From: Agrobacterium tumefaciens
GTDB taxonomy: Bacteria; Pseudomonadota; Alphaproteobacteria; Rhizobiales; Rhizobiaceae
Direction of reading: 5' to 3'
Length of the DNA stretch: 64,000 nt
Assembly: GCF_009649785.1 (NCBI RefSeq)
Contig: NZ_WJOK01000012.1
Span: 1-64,000 of the forward strand
Under the pieces are notes generated by a model that saw only the letters and a list, made by a program, of their open reading frames with translations, was not told where the DNA came from and did no database searches. Positions 37,063 to 45,705 of this stretch are shown here, in pieces. The position numbers and the translations under genes are program-made. Positions within the stretch are counted from its first letter, which is position 1. Each line of letters starts with the position of its first letter.

Positions 37063-37093
37063 TTGACCTCAATTTTGCTTGAGGTTCTAGTTT
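37063..37093 (+). promoter_or_regulatory. SoxR-type promoter of the MFS gene
   Basis: A -35 box TTGACC (37063-37068) and a weaker -10 box TAGTTT (37088-37093), 19 bp apart. Between them is the dyad CCTCAA-TTTTGC-TTGAGG (37067-37084), close to the SoxR consensus. It lies 36 bp upstream of the proposed TTG start at 37129. Confidence 0.75.
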
Positions 37094-37128
37094 GCCCGCC
37101 GTATCGCAAGAATGGAAAGGATACGGCT

Positions 37129-38526
37129 TTGACGAGTATGGAAATGACGGAGAAAAATAGCTGGTCGGAATTGCTTGGTGGGGCGAACCTCTCGCTTCTG
37201 ACCGTCATTTCCTCCGGTATCGGCCTGCATGCCTTCAACCAGTTTGCAGTAGTCACGGCCCTGCCGGTCGCGGTGCGCGAGATTGGCGGCGCGGCCTTCT
37301 ATAGCTGGGCCTACAGCCTCTATTTCGTCGGTTCCGTGGCAGGCGGTGTCACCGCCGTTCTGTTTCGCGAGCGTTTTGGCGCACGCAGCGTTCTATTCCT
37401 GTGCTGCCTTATCTTTTCCTTCGGCTCCGTCATGTCGGCACTCGCCGACAGCTTTTTATGGGTCGTCATCGGCCGGGCGTTGCAGGGACTTGCCGATGGC
37501 CTGATCGTGGCGGTGTGTTACAGCCTCATACCTGCCGGCTTTCGCTCGGCTCTACTGCCGAAGGTCTTTGCCATCGAGGCGGCCATCTGGGCGGTCGCGT
37601 CCTTCGTCGGGCCGCTCACCGGCGGTTTTGCCACGGAGCACATCTCCTGGCGCGCCACATTCCTCTTGTCTGCGCCGCTGATCGTGCTGCTGCTGGCCTA
37701 TACGGCGATTGCGGTCTCGGCGGAACGGTCGGTCGCGACCTCGCGCAAGCCGATGGTGCCGCTGCTCCTTTGCCTTGTTGGCGCATTGGCTTTCTCCGCA
37801 CCCTCCGCCTTTGAGGATGCCGGTCTGCGCATCATGTCGCTGCTGGTTGGTGCGGCACTGTTGTGGGCGTCGCTGAAGGCGGGCATCCGGCCTTCCACCG
37901 GCCTGTTCCCCAGGGATTCCTTCCGGTTGAAAACGGTACTTGGCAGCGGTTTCTGGGTGCTGTTCCTGATGTCCTATGCCCATGCACTCGGCAGCGTCTA
38001 TCTCGCTTATGTCGCCATCAATCTCTGGCACCATGAGCCGACCTTCGCCGGTTTTATCGTCGTGACGATGCCGCTTGCCTGGAGCTTCGTGGCAATGCTT
38101 ATCGGCAGCCTGCGTTCGGGCCGCCTGCGGCAGCTTTGCCTGCATTACGGACCCTACCAGATGGTGCCGGGCTGTGCGCTGCTCGGGCTTGGGCTGGCGA
38201 CGGGGAACTGGCCGGAAATGCTGATCGGGCAGATATTGATCGGTTCAGCTTTCGGCATGTCCTGGGCAGGCATCAGCCAGGCAGCCATGGAAGCCGCGCC
38301 GGAAGAGGAACGCAAGATGACGGGCGCGCTGCTGCCTACGGTCGCGACGCTGGGTGCCGCCGCCGGTGCGGGTGCAAGCGGCACCGTCGCTGCCGCGAGC
38401 GATCTAGTTCTGCAGATCGATCGTGCGGATGTGACGATGCCGATGCTCTATCTCTATGGGCTGGGTGTCATCGTCTCGCTTCTGGCGATCCTGACAACCC
38501 GCGGGTTGCGAAGCGGACAGCGCTGA
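37129..38526 (+). CDS. MFS transporter, probable multidrug efflux pump
   Basis: A 465-residue, 12-14 helix major facilitator. The first half has the family motif GRALQGLADGLIVAVCY after a loop FRERFGARSVL. Likely expels drugs or redox-active compounds by proton antiport. The TTG at 37129 follows AAAGG by eight bases; ATGs at 37138 and 37144 are alternatives. The SoxR-type promoter in front suggests induction by redox-cycling compounds, which is inference. No soxR gene is in the window. Confidence 0.8.
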   Translation: MTSMEMTEKNSWSELLGGANLSLLTVISSGIGLHAFNQFAVVTALPVAVREIGGAAFYSWAYSLYFVGSVAGGVTAVLFRERFGARSVLFLCCLIFSFGSVMSALADSFLWVVIGRALQGLADGLIVAVCYSLIPAGFRSALLPKVFAIEAAIWAVASFVGPLTGGFATEHISWRATFLLSAPLIVLLLAYTAIAVSAERSVATSRKPMVPLLLCLVGALAFSAPSAFEDAGLRIMSLLVGAALLWASLKAGIRPSTGLFPRDSFRLKTVLGSGFWVLFLMSYAHALGSVYLAYVAINLWHHEPTFAGFIVVTMPLAWSFVAMLIGSLRSGRLRQLCLHYGPYQMVPGCALLGLGLATGNWPEMLIGQILIGSAFGMSWAGISQAAMEAAPEEERKMTGALLPTVATLGAAAGAGASGTVAAASDLVLQIDRADVTMPMLYLYGLGVIVSLLAILTTRGLRSGQR

Positions 38527-38548
38527 CGCCTCTGCGGCGTGTGTGCGG

Positions 38549-38722
38549 TTAAGACTGCGTGGTGGCGATGGTGATCGCCGCCAGATACACCACGAAAGCC
38601 ATGATCGCGACTGCGCCAATAATGATGACGACACCCTTGCCCGCGCGTTTTTTCTCGGTCTTGTTTTCGTTGGCTTCTGTCGGAAACAGGATGGGATCGC
38701 GGGAATCGCTGATTTTTGTCAT
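38549..38722 (-). CDS. 57-residue single-pass membrane microprotein
   Basis: The protein begins MTKISDSRDPILFPTEANEN, continues with a charged stretch rich in lysine (NKTEKKRAGKG) and then one hydrophobic helix (VVIIIGAVAIMAFVVYLAA), ending TTQS. AAAGGAG stands seven bases before the ATG, a very strong ribosome-binding site. The positive charges before the helix predict a cytosolic N-terminus. Downstream of the GH32 gene on the same strand (57 bp). Function unknown. Confidence 0.7.
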   Translation of the reverse strand: MTKISDSRDPILFPTEANENKTEKKRAGKGVVIIIGAVAIMAFVVYLAAITIATTQS

Positions 38723-38779
38723 GCCGTTTCTCCTTTGAGCGGTTGCTGCTTATCAACAGCAGATCCGCCAAAAGGTTCC

Positions 38780-40498
38780 TCACGGACGCAGCGCCCAGCT
38801 GGTGGCGTGCACTACAGCCCCCGGCGCTGCCTTGAGGAGCGCTGAACGCACGGGCTCGAAACCCTCTATGCGTTTTGTCCCCACATACCGGCCCCGGTTG
38901 GCGAACACTTCGATGGATCCGTAGTCCAGAAAGACGCGGATGTGCGAGGCCCTTGCTCCTCTGGCGATATAGTGCGGCGAGGGGCCATCGCGCCCGTCAT
39001 CATGGCGGATCCACAGGCCCGTTTCATCGGCGATGAGGCCCAGTGTGACCACGGGATGATCGAGCACCAACTCGAACGGTGTGCCGGGCGAAGCAAGCTC
39101 GATCAGCATCTCCACCGCACCGTTGATGAAAGTGACGCGCTCCCCGGCCGCCAGCCGCGTGCGATCGACAATATGGCTTCGCAGGCTTTCCACCGCACCG
39201 ATGGGCGGGGTCAGTAGCTCGCCGTTCGAATAGTGGATCCGGCGCGGCAGCGTCATGGATGTCGGGAAATCGATCTCCGGATTGGCATCCGCCCAATTGG
39301 CGAGCCAGCCGATGCCAATGATGCTGTCGCCATCCAGAAACGCCTGGAAGGCGTAATTGTCGGTGCCGAAATCCAGCTCCTGCCCAAATTCCTTGGTGAA
39401 GACCTTGCCGTCGAACCAGCCGACATCGGCCATGGTCAGGTTCTTGCGGCCGGTTTCAGGGTCTTCGGAATGCATCAGCCCATAGACCAGAACCCAGCGC
39501 GTGGATCGGGCATTGGCCGGGCCGTCGAGCGGCAGAAGGCAGGGGCATTCAATGGCAGTGGTCTTGTAGCGCGTTTCCACCCAAAGCTTGCCCACATAGG
39601 TCCAGCCTGACGCCGCCGTCGGGTCCAGCGTCTCGTAAAGCAGGATGACGCCGCCACCGTCGCTCTGACTTCCGAGCAGCATTTTCCAAAGTCCATCCGG
39701 GCCGCGAAAGACGTAAGGATCGCGGAAATCCGGCGTCAGCCCCTGTCCGTCCGGGCGATGGCCGAGAATGACTTCGGCCTGTCCGGCCATGATGAGATCG
39801 GAAGAAGTGGCGGTGAGCTGGATCTGCTGTTCGGGAATGCGATCCTGCACCTGCTCGGTGAAGAACACGCGGATGCCCGAACCTTCGACCAAAGGAATTG
39901 TCGAGCCGGAATAAGCGCCGCCGCGCTTGTCCGGCCGCGTCGTCAGGTCCTCGGAAGGGAAGAGGAAGATCGGCAGATGCCGCCAGCGCAGGTAATCGGA
40001 GGAAACCGCGTGGCCCCAATGCATGGTGTTCCAGCGCAGCCCGTGTGAATAATGCTGGTAGAACAGATGCGGCCGTCCTTCGAACCGGCCAAAGCCGTTC
40101 GGATCGTTCATCCAGCCGAAGGGCGGGCGGAAGTGGTAGCTGTCAGGCAGTTCCGGTGCGGCATTGTCCGGCTTGGTATGGACGACGGTTATGCCGGTTT
40201 CCAGCACGTCGGCGGCGGTGAACCAGTAGATGACGGAAACGGCGGTCGTGACAGTATCGTAGCTTAGTTCCACATGGCCGCCGCCGAAGACCTGATAGAT
40301 TCTAAATCCGAACTCTTCCGTGTTGAGGCTTGAAACCTCAGCGAATTTTCCATTCGCATTGGAAAAGGAGACGGCGCCGGGTTCCGCCGGTTTTTTCGCC
40401 TTCAGCCATACATGGAAAGTGGCGTTAACAGGCAGATCGGTGTGCAGGATGCGGATTGCGCTTTCCGGCTCGGCGGCTACGGCTTCAACGACGGTCAT
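38780..40498 (-). CDS. GH32 family beta-fructosidase
   Basis: A 572-residue glycoside hydrolase of family 32 (invertase, levanase or sucrose-6-phosphate hydrolase). The nucleophile is D132 in WMNDPNG; FRDPYVF carries the transition-state aspartate and IECPCL the acid/base glutamate. A 110-residue N-terminal part without a signal peptide precedes the five-bladed propeller; the C-terminal beta-sandwich follows from about 410. Cytosolic hydrolysis of sucrose or fructo-oligosaccharides is likely. No sugar transporter or regulator flanks it. AAAGGAACGGGA precedes the ATG. Confidence 0.85.
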   Translation of the reverse strand: MTVVEAVAAEPESAIRILHTDLPVNATFHVWLKAKKPAEPGAVSFSNANGKFAEVSSLNTEEFGFRIYQVFGGGHVELSYDTVTTAVSVIYWFTAADVLETGITVVHTKPDNAAPELPDSYHFRPPFGWMNDPNGFGRFEGRPHLFYQHYSHGLRWNTMHWGHAVSSDYLRWRHLPIFLFPSEDLTTRPDKRGGAYSGSTIPLVEGSGIRVFFTEQVQDRIPEQQIQLTATSSDLIMAGQAEVILGHRPDGQGLTPDFRDPYVFRGPDGLWKMLLGSQSDGGGVILLYETLDPTAASGWTYVGKLWVETRYKTTAIECPCLLPLDGPANARSTRWVLVYGLMHSEDPETGRKNLTMADVGWFDGKVFTKEFGQELDFGTDNYAFQAFLDGDSIIGIGWLANWADANPEIDFPTSMTLPRRIHYSNGELLTPPIGAVESLRSHIVDRTRLAAGERVTFINGAVEMLIELASPGTPFELVLDHPVVTLGLIADETGLWIRHDDGRDGPSPHYIARGARASHIRVFLDYGSIEVFANRGRYVGTKRIEGFEPVRSALLKAAPGAVVHATSWALRP

Positions 40499-40561
40499 TC
40501 CCGTTCCTTTCGTTGCGGCTAGTTTGGTTCAGGAAACGCAACGAATGGGACGAAAGAAAGT

Positions 40562-41665
40562 TCAACCGCCAGAGGTTTCGCCGTCGCCAGCCTCGTATTT
40601 GCCATCCAGCTCGAACACCAGCCCGTCTGGATGATAGAAGGTGCGGCCTTCCCCGGAGAAGTAAGCCGCAACGATCTGGTTGGTCAGCCGCGAGCCGAAA
40701 CCCGTACGCGTCGGCGTCCTGACCGCAGGTCCGTCCGTCTCGCGCCAGCGCAGTTCGAAGCGGTCATCCTCGTCCAGCGTCCAAAAGATTTCGATTTTGC
40801 CGCTCTCGTTGGAAAGTGCGCCATATTTCATCGCGTTGGTGGCCAGTTCATAAATGGCCAGAGACAGGCCCAGCGCCTGTTGCGGCGCGATTTCCATGTC
40901 CGGTCCGGAAATCGTTACGCGCGCCTTGTCGTCGAGATGCGGATAAACGGACTCGCGGACAAGCGCGGAGATGCTGGCACCCTTTCCCGAAGCATGAATG
41001 AGGTTCTGGGCGTTGCCGAGTGCTGCGATACGTCTTTTGATGGTGTCGCGCGCATCCTCAAGCGTCTGCGAATGGCGCAGAGTGGCGCTGACGACCGCCG
41101 TGGTGATCGCCATCGTATTCTTGACCCGGTGGACGAGTTCGCGCCGCAGAAGATCCTCCCGGCTGCGGCTCTGCACCGCTCCGGTCGTGTCGACGGCTAT
41201 GTCTATCAGCCCTGCGATCTTGCCCTGGTCGTCGTAAAGCGGGCTGTAGGAAAAGGTCCAGTAGGTGTCTTCGGGGTAGCCGTTGCGGTCCATGACGAGA
41301 TGCATGTCCTCGGCGAACGTGCCCTTGCCGGAGAGTGCCTGATCCACGAAGGGTTTCACATCGTTCCAGACATCGGACCAGATGATGTGAAACGGCTTGC
41401 CGAGCGCACCCTCTTCCTTCAGCCCAAGAAACGGGCGGTAGGCGTCGTTGTAGACGATGTTGAGGTCAGGCCCCCAGAACAGACAGATTGCATGGCCTTG
41501 CTTGAGGATCATCTGCACGGTGGTTTTGAGTGATACCGGCCATGTCTCTATCGGCCCCGTGCTTGTCGACGCCCAGTCGAAGCGGCGGATGGCCTCGCCC
41601 ATTTCACTGTCGTCATAGGGGAACTCTGGCACGAATTTATCCTGCTTGCATTGCGGCTCATTCAT
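40562..41665 (-). CDS. PAS-domain HWE-family histidine kinase
   Basis: A 367-residue soluble sensor kinase. An N-terminal PAS-like domain (about 30-165, with WGPDLNIVYNDAYRPFLG) is followed by the HWE kinase core: phosphoacceptor H179 in ELVHRVKNTMA, the N box YELATNAMKYGALS and the WRE triad in LRWRETDGP. HWE kinases are abundant in Rhizobiaceae and often feed the general stress response or light signalling. No response regulator is nearby, so the partner is unknown. Divergent from selO. Confidence 0.88.
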   Translation of the reverse strand: MNEPQCKQDKFVPEFPYDDSEMGEAIRRFDWASTSTGPIETWPVSLKTTVQMILKQGHAICLFWGPDLNIVYNDAYRPFLGLKEEGALGKPFHIIWSDVWNDVKPFVDQALSGKGTFAEDMHLVMDRNGYPEDTYWTFSYSPLYDDQGKIAGLIDIAVDTTGAVQSRSREDLLRRELVHRVKNTMAITTAVVSATLRHSQTLEDARDTIKRRIAALGNAQNLIHASGKGASISALVRESVYPHLDDKARVTISGPDMEIAPQQALGLSLAIYELATNAMKYGALSNESGKIEIFWTLDEDDRFELRWRETDGPAVRTPTRTGFGSRLTNQIVAAYFSGEGRTFYHPDGLVFELDGKYEAGDGETSGG

Positions 41666-41806
41666 TGGATGTTTGTATGTTCAAATATACCTGTAGTTCA
41701 AATTGATTTTTCCAAACTTCGCTGCGGCTTCCCGTAATTGTGGCTATTCACCCCTCGCAACCGGGCGGAAAAAGGGCCATATCAGGTAAAAGCAGGGAGT
41801 TTACCC

Positions 41807-43270
41807 GTGATCACATTCGACAATTCCTATGCCCGCCTGCCGGAAAGGTTCAGCGCCGCCGTCTTGCCAACGCCGGTGAAGGCGCCACGCCTCATCGCCT
41901 TCAATCGCGCGCTGGCAGACGAGCTTCTTCTCGACGTCTCAGGCCTCGACGACGACAGGCTGGCGGCGATCTTTTCCGGCAATGTGGTACCGCAAGGGGC
42001 CGAGCCGCTGGCGATGGCCTATGCCGGCCACCAGTTCGGCGGTTTCGTGCCGCAGCTCGGCGATGGTCGTGCCATTCTTCTCGGTGAAGTCATCGACAAA
42101 CACGGCAAACGTCGGGATATCCAGCTGAAGGGCTCCGGCCCGACGCCGTTTTCGCGAAGGGGCGACGGGCGCGCGGCGCTCGGCCCGGTGCTACGCGAAT
42201 ATATCGTCTCCGAGGCAATGTTCGCGCTCGGCGTTCCCGCGACAAGGGCGCTCGCCGCCGTCCTGTCCGGTGACAGGGTGCAGCGCGAGGTGGGTCTGCC
42301 GGGCGGGGTTTTCACCCGTGTTGCGGCAAGCCATATCAGGGTCGGCACCTTCCAGTTCTTCGCCGCGCGCGAGGATGATGAGGGGATCAGAAATCTCGCG
42401 GATTATGTGATTGACCGCCACTATCCCGAAGTGAAAAACGCGGACAATCCCTATCTCGCCCTGTTGCAGGGCATCGCTCAGAGGCAGTGCGAACTCATCG
42501 CCCGCTGGATGATGGTTGGCTTCATCCACGGCGTGATGAATACCGACAATATGGCGATCTCCGGCGAGACGATAGACTTCGGTCCATGCGCCTTCCTTGA
42601 CGAATACAATTCTAACAAGGTGTTCTCCTCCATCGACGCACAGGGGCGCTACGCCTTCAACAATCAGCCGGGCATCGCCCAATGGAACATTGCAAGGCTG
42701 GCGGAATGCCTGTTGCCGCTGCTTGACCCTCAAGTGGAGAAAGCAGCCGAACTCGCAAACGCCGTGCTCGCTGATTTCGCCGCCGCGTTTCCCAAGCGCT
42801 GGCTTGCCGGCATGCGCGAAAAGCTTGGGCTGACGGGCGAAGAGGAGGGCGATATCGAGCTGGTGCAGGCGCTTCTTTCGCTGATGCAGGCATCGGAAGC
42901 CGATTATACGCTGACCTTCCGGCGTCTCTCTCACGCGGTAGAGGGCGATGCCGAGCCGTTTCGCGGCATGTTCATCGATATCGCGGCGGCGGATGCATGG
43001 CTGGCGCGCTGGCAGGAGCGGGCCGGGCGGGAAGAAGTCTCTGCCTCCGAGAGGTCGCGGGCGATGCTCGCCGTCAACCCGGCCATCATTCCCCGCAACC
43101 ACCGCATCGAGGAACTGATCGAGGCGGCGGTGGAAGACGGCGATTTCGAACCGTTCCACGCCATGCTGGCGGCGATTGCCGCGCCATTTGAGGAACGGCC
43201 GGACAATTTCGTCTACATGCAGCCGCCGATGAGCGATGAAAAGGTGTTTCGGACCTTTTGCGGGACGTGA
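41807..43270 (+). CDS. selO: Protein adenylyltransferase SelO (YdiU family)
   Basis: A pseudokinase-fold enzyme (487 aa) that transfers AMP from ATP to protein Ser/Thr/Tyr residues. The conserved AYAGHQFGGFVPQLGDGRA, LKGSGPTPFSRRGDGRAALGPVLREY and the metal site (NTDNMAISGETIDFGPC) are present. The end FCGT has a cysteine where eukaryotic SelO has selenocysteine. The GTG at 41807 is chosen because AGGGAG precedes it. It is convergent with a saccharopine-dehydrogenase-like gene across two palindromes. Confidence 0.92.
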   Translation: MITFDNSYARLPERFSAAVLPTPVKAPRLIAFNRALADELLLDVSGLDDDRLAAIFSGNVVPQGAEPLAMAYAGHQFGGFVPQLGDGRAILLGEVIDKHGKRRDIQLKGSGPTPFSRRGDGRAALGPVLREYIVSEAMFALGVPATRALAAVLSGDRVQREVGLPGGVFTRVAASHIRVGTFQFFAAREDDEGIRNLADYVIDRHYPEVKNADNPYLALLQGIAQRQCELIARWMMVGFIHGVMNTDNMAISGETIDFGPCAFLDEYNSNKVFSSIDAQGRYAFNNQPGIAQWNIARLAECLLPLLDPQVEKAAELANAVLADFAAAFPKRWLAGMREKLGLTGEEEGDIELVQALLSLMQASEADYTLTFRRLSHAVEGDAEPFRGMFIDIAAADAWLARWQERAGREEVSASERSRAMLAVNPAIIPRNHRIEELIEAAVEDGDFEPFHAMLAAIAAPFEERPDNFVYMQPPMSDEKVFRTFCGT

Positions 43271-43300
43271 TTTGGGAGAGGCATTCCGCCGCTCGTCGTC

Positions 43301-43323
43301 ATGCTCGGGCCTGTCCCGAGCAT
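43301..43323. repeat. Palindromic intergenic repeat, family B (first of two)
   Basis: ATGCTCGGG and CCCGAGCAT, perfect 9-base arms around CCTGT. It lies between two convergent genes and may also act as a bidirectional terminator. Confidence 0.75.
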
Positions 43324-43353
43324 CTGCGACCTATCGATTTCGTGAGACGTTAG

Positions 43354-43376
43354 ATCCTCGGGACAAGCCCGAGGAT
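43354..43376. repeat. Palindromic intergenic repeat, family B (second of two)
   Basis: ATCCTCGGG and CCCGAGGAT, perfect 9-base arms around ACAAG. It is oriented opposite to the copy at 43301, 30 bp away. Confidence 0.75.
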
Positions 43377-43407
43377 GACAGTGTCGGGGCCGATTGCTCC
43401 CCTTAAC

Positions 43408-44508
43408 TCACCCAACCCGGGCCAGCGGCTCATGCGCGCCGTAATATCTTCCAAACCGGTTTTCCAGGAATTTCGGCAGGGCCACTTCTTCCTGCCGGAC
43501 AAACCCCTTCTGCGGCAGGGCGCCTTCCGCAAGCAGATCGAGAACCGTGCAGATACCGGCTGCGGTGGTGATCTGGATTGCGCTCATCATCCGGCCGGAA
43601 ACGGGGCCGGCATAGACCTTGTTGGCATAGGTTTCCTGCAGGAAACGGCCGTTGCGGGTGCCGCAGACGGTAACGAAGACAATGACCACGTCCTGCATGG
43701 TGCCGGGCAGGGCGTTTTCGAAAAGGTCCTTCAGCACATCGCGGCGGTTGCGCAGGTTGAGGTCGTTCAAAAGCGCCTTCATGATCGCGACATGGCCTGG
43801 ATAACGGATGGTGCGGTAATTCATCGTCCGCACCTTGCCTTCCAGCGTCGCACATAGCGTGCCGAGGCCGCCCGAGGTGTTGAAGGCCTCATATGTCACG
43901 CCGTCGAGCGAGAACTCTTCGCGCTCTTCCAGCGCCGGAACGGCGGTGAGGCGGCCTTCGACGATGGCTTCGCAGGGCTCGATATACTCGTTGATCAGCC
44001 CGTCCGTGCTCCAGGTAAGGTTGTAGTTGAGCGCATTGGACGGATATTGCGGCAGCGCGCCGACACGCATGCGCACGCTGTCCAGCTTGTCGAACCGGGC
44101 GGCAAGATCTGCGGCGACGATGGAAATGAACCCGGGGGCAAGACCGCATTGGGGAATGAGCGCTGTCTCAGCCGTTTCCGCCAGTGCCTTGACCTTGCGG
44201 GTGGATTCGACGTCTTCAGTCAGATCGAGATAATGCGTGCCGACTGTAACCGCAGCTTCCGCAATGCCCGCCGTCAGGTGGAAGGGGGCAGCGGAAAGCA
44301 CGGCGAACTTGCCTTTCAACAGCGCTTCCAGCGCCGGACGGTCGCCAATGTCGACGATTTCAGTATCGACACGCTCATGCGCCGGCACATTTGTCAGCTG
44401 GTCTGCCGAGCGATCGGCAACCGTGATGCGATAATCGCCCGTGACAGCCAGCATCCAGGCGATGGCTGAACCGATATTGCCCGCGCCGATGACGACGATG
44501 TTTTTCAT
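43408..44508 (-). CDS. Saccharopine dehydrogenase family enzyme, possible lysine dehydrogenase
   Basis: A 366-residue NAD(P)-dependent enzyme. The N-terminal Rossmann fold begins VVIGAGNIGSAIA, and the middle has SAAPFHLTAGIAEAAVTVGTHYLDLTEDV. The length (about 370) fits L-lysine 6-dehydrogenases and other saccharopine-dehydrogenase-like enzymes of Rhizobiales. A divergent Lrp/AsnC regulator supports an amino-acid catabolic role. The exact substrate is inference. The ATG at 44508 follows GGGGAACAAAAAC. Confidence 0.75.
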   Translation of the reverse strand: MKNIVVIGAGNIGSAIAWMLAVTGDYRITVADRSADQLTNVPAHERVDTEIVDIGDRPALEALLKGKFAVLSAAPFHLTAGIAEAAVTVGTHYLDLTEDVESTRKVKALAETAETALIPQCGLAPGFISIVAADLAARFDKLDSVRMRVGALPQYPSNALNYNLTWSTDGLINEYIEPCEAIVEGRLTAVPALEEREEFSLDGVTYEAFNTSGGLGTLCATLEGKVRTMNYRTIRYPGHVAIMKALLNDLNLRNRRDVLKDLFENALPGTMQDVVIVFVTVCGTRNGRFLQETYANKVYAGPVSGRMMSAIQITTAAGICTVLDLLAEGALPQKGFVRQEEVALPKFLENRFGRYYGAHEPLARVG

Positions 44509-44655
44509 GTTTTTGTTCCCCGCAGTAAATTCATATGCCTCTGCGCACCAGATGCGCTTCATAGACAGAATGTCAGCTTTTTTGGACGATTCGCAGCTTC
44601 ACTATGTGCGGATAGCGGGTTAATATTGGACAATTAGACGACAGGATTGGTCATT

Positions 44656-45087
44656 ATGACGATTGCCGACAAGGACCGGGCGCTGCTGGCCCTGCTTTCC
44701 GAAAACGCCCGCATGCCGGTGGCGGAACTGGCCCGCAAACTCGGCCTTTCGCGCACCACCGTGCAGGCTCGCATCGAGCGGCTCGAGGCCGAAGGGGTGA
44801 TCACCGGTTATGGCCTGAGACTTTCGGAAAGCTATCTTTCCGGGCTGGTGCGCGCCCATGTGCTGATCACCATCGGGCCAAAGGCGCTGCCCGGCGTGAC
44901 GGCGGCGCTCACCGCCATCAAGGAGGTGACAACGCTGCATTCGGTCAGCGGCACTTTCGACCTGATCGCCATTCTGGCAGCACCTTCCATTCTCGACCTT
45001 GACCGGTTGATCGACAGGATCGGCGCGCTGGACGGCGTGGAACGCACGCTATCGTCGATCATTCTTTCCACGCGGATTTCTCGGTAG
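44656..45087 (+). CDS. Lrp/AsnC-family transcriptional regulator
   Basis: A 143-residue regulator with an N-terminal HTH (residues 1-55, MPVAELARKLGLSRTTVQARIERLEAEGVI) and a C-terminal ligand-binding RAM domain with VSGTFDLIAIL. It probably controls the divergent dehydrogenase gene in response to an amino acid, possibly lysine; this is inference from the arrangement. Confidence 0.85.
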   Translation: MTIADKDRALLALLSENARMPVAELARKLGLSRTTVQARIERLEAEGVITGYGLRLSESYLSGLVRAHVLITIGPKALPGVTAALTAIKEVTTLHSVSGTFDLIAILAAPSILDLDRLIDRIGALDGVERTLSSIILSTRISR

Positions 45088-45142
45088 GCGTTGGAGGATT
45101 TGGCAGGCGAAAGGCGGACGAGTGCGCGCAATGCTCTCGTCT

Positions 45143-45176
45143 CCCTCATTCCTTTGACAAGCACAGGAATCAGGAA
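45143..45176. repeat. Palindromic intergenic repeat, family A
   Basis: CCCTCATTCCTTTGACAAGCACAGGAATCAGG, an imperfect palindrome of family A, between the Lrp and HxlR genes. Confidence 0.7.
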
Positions 45177-45190
45177 GGTGGGGGTCTGCC

Positions 45191-45571
45191 TTACCCTAAC
45201 CCACCCCTCTCGTCATAAGCCTTCTGCGCCGCCAGCACCGCGTCCATATTGCCCTCCGCCCAGTGGGCCAGTGCCGCAACCGTGTCGGTCAGCGTGCGCC
45301 CGAGCGGCGTCAGGGAATATTCGACCGTGACCGGCACCGTCGGAAAGACCTGCCGCGAAATCAGGCCGTCGCGCTCGAGCTTTTTCAGCGTCTGAGACAG
45401 AACCTTCTGCGAAATGCCCTTGATTTCCCGCCGCAGCAGGTTGAAGCGCACCGCGTCCACCCGCAGCTTGTCGAGGATCAGCAGCGCCCATTTGTCAGCG
45501 ATCCTGTCCAGCACCATGCGTGTGGGGCAGCGATCCTCGTAAACGTCATAGACATGTTCCATGGGTCTCAT
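45191..45571 (-). CDS. HxlR-family transcriptional regulator
   Basis: A 126-residue winged-helix regulator (DRCPTRMVLDRIADKWALLILDKL, then the recognition part ISQKVLSQTLKKLERDGLI). HxlR proteins often sense oxidised or electrophilic species through a cysteine, here C15 (in YEDRCPTRM). The ATG at 45571 or 45562 starts the protein; longer frames run into the divergent gene's promoter. The E. coli pair YtfH-QorB has the same arrangement. Confidence 0.85.
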   Translation of the reverse strand: MRPMEHVYDVYEDRCPTRMVLDRIADKWALLILDKLRVDAVRFNLLRREIKGISQKVLSQTLKKLERDGLISRQVFPTVPVTVEYSLTPLGRTLTDTVAALAHWAEGNMDAVLAAQKAYDERGGLG

Positions 45572-45647
45572 CCCGCTCTGAAAAGCCCGGGTCGGTTTCC
45601 TTGAGGATACCAGATAACCGGAAAGTGCTCTCTTTTCCTGATTTCGA

Positions 45648-45662
45648 ATACGCAGTACGTAT
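45648..45662. promoter_or_regulatory. Candidate HxlR operator
   Basis: ATACG and CGTAT arms around CAGTA in the 134-bp intergenic region of the HxlR and NmrA-like genes. A second short dyad, GTTTTCGAAAC, follows at 45664. HxlR regulators usually repress a divergent partner from such sites; the identity is inference. Confidence 0.5.
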
Positions 45663-45705
45663 GTTTTCGAAACATGGTTTCTACTAGATACTACGGAGAT
45701 TTGAG

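Noticed and set aside
37063-37128. TTG start of the MFS gene at 37063
   Set aside because: This TTG is the first part of the -35 box of the SoxR-type promoter, so it cannot be the start.
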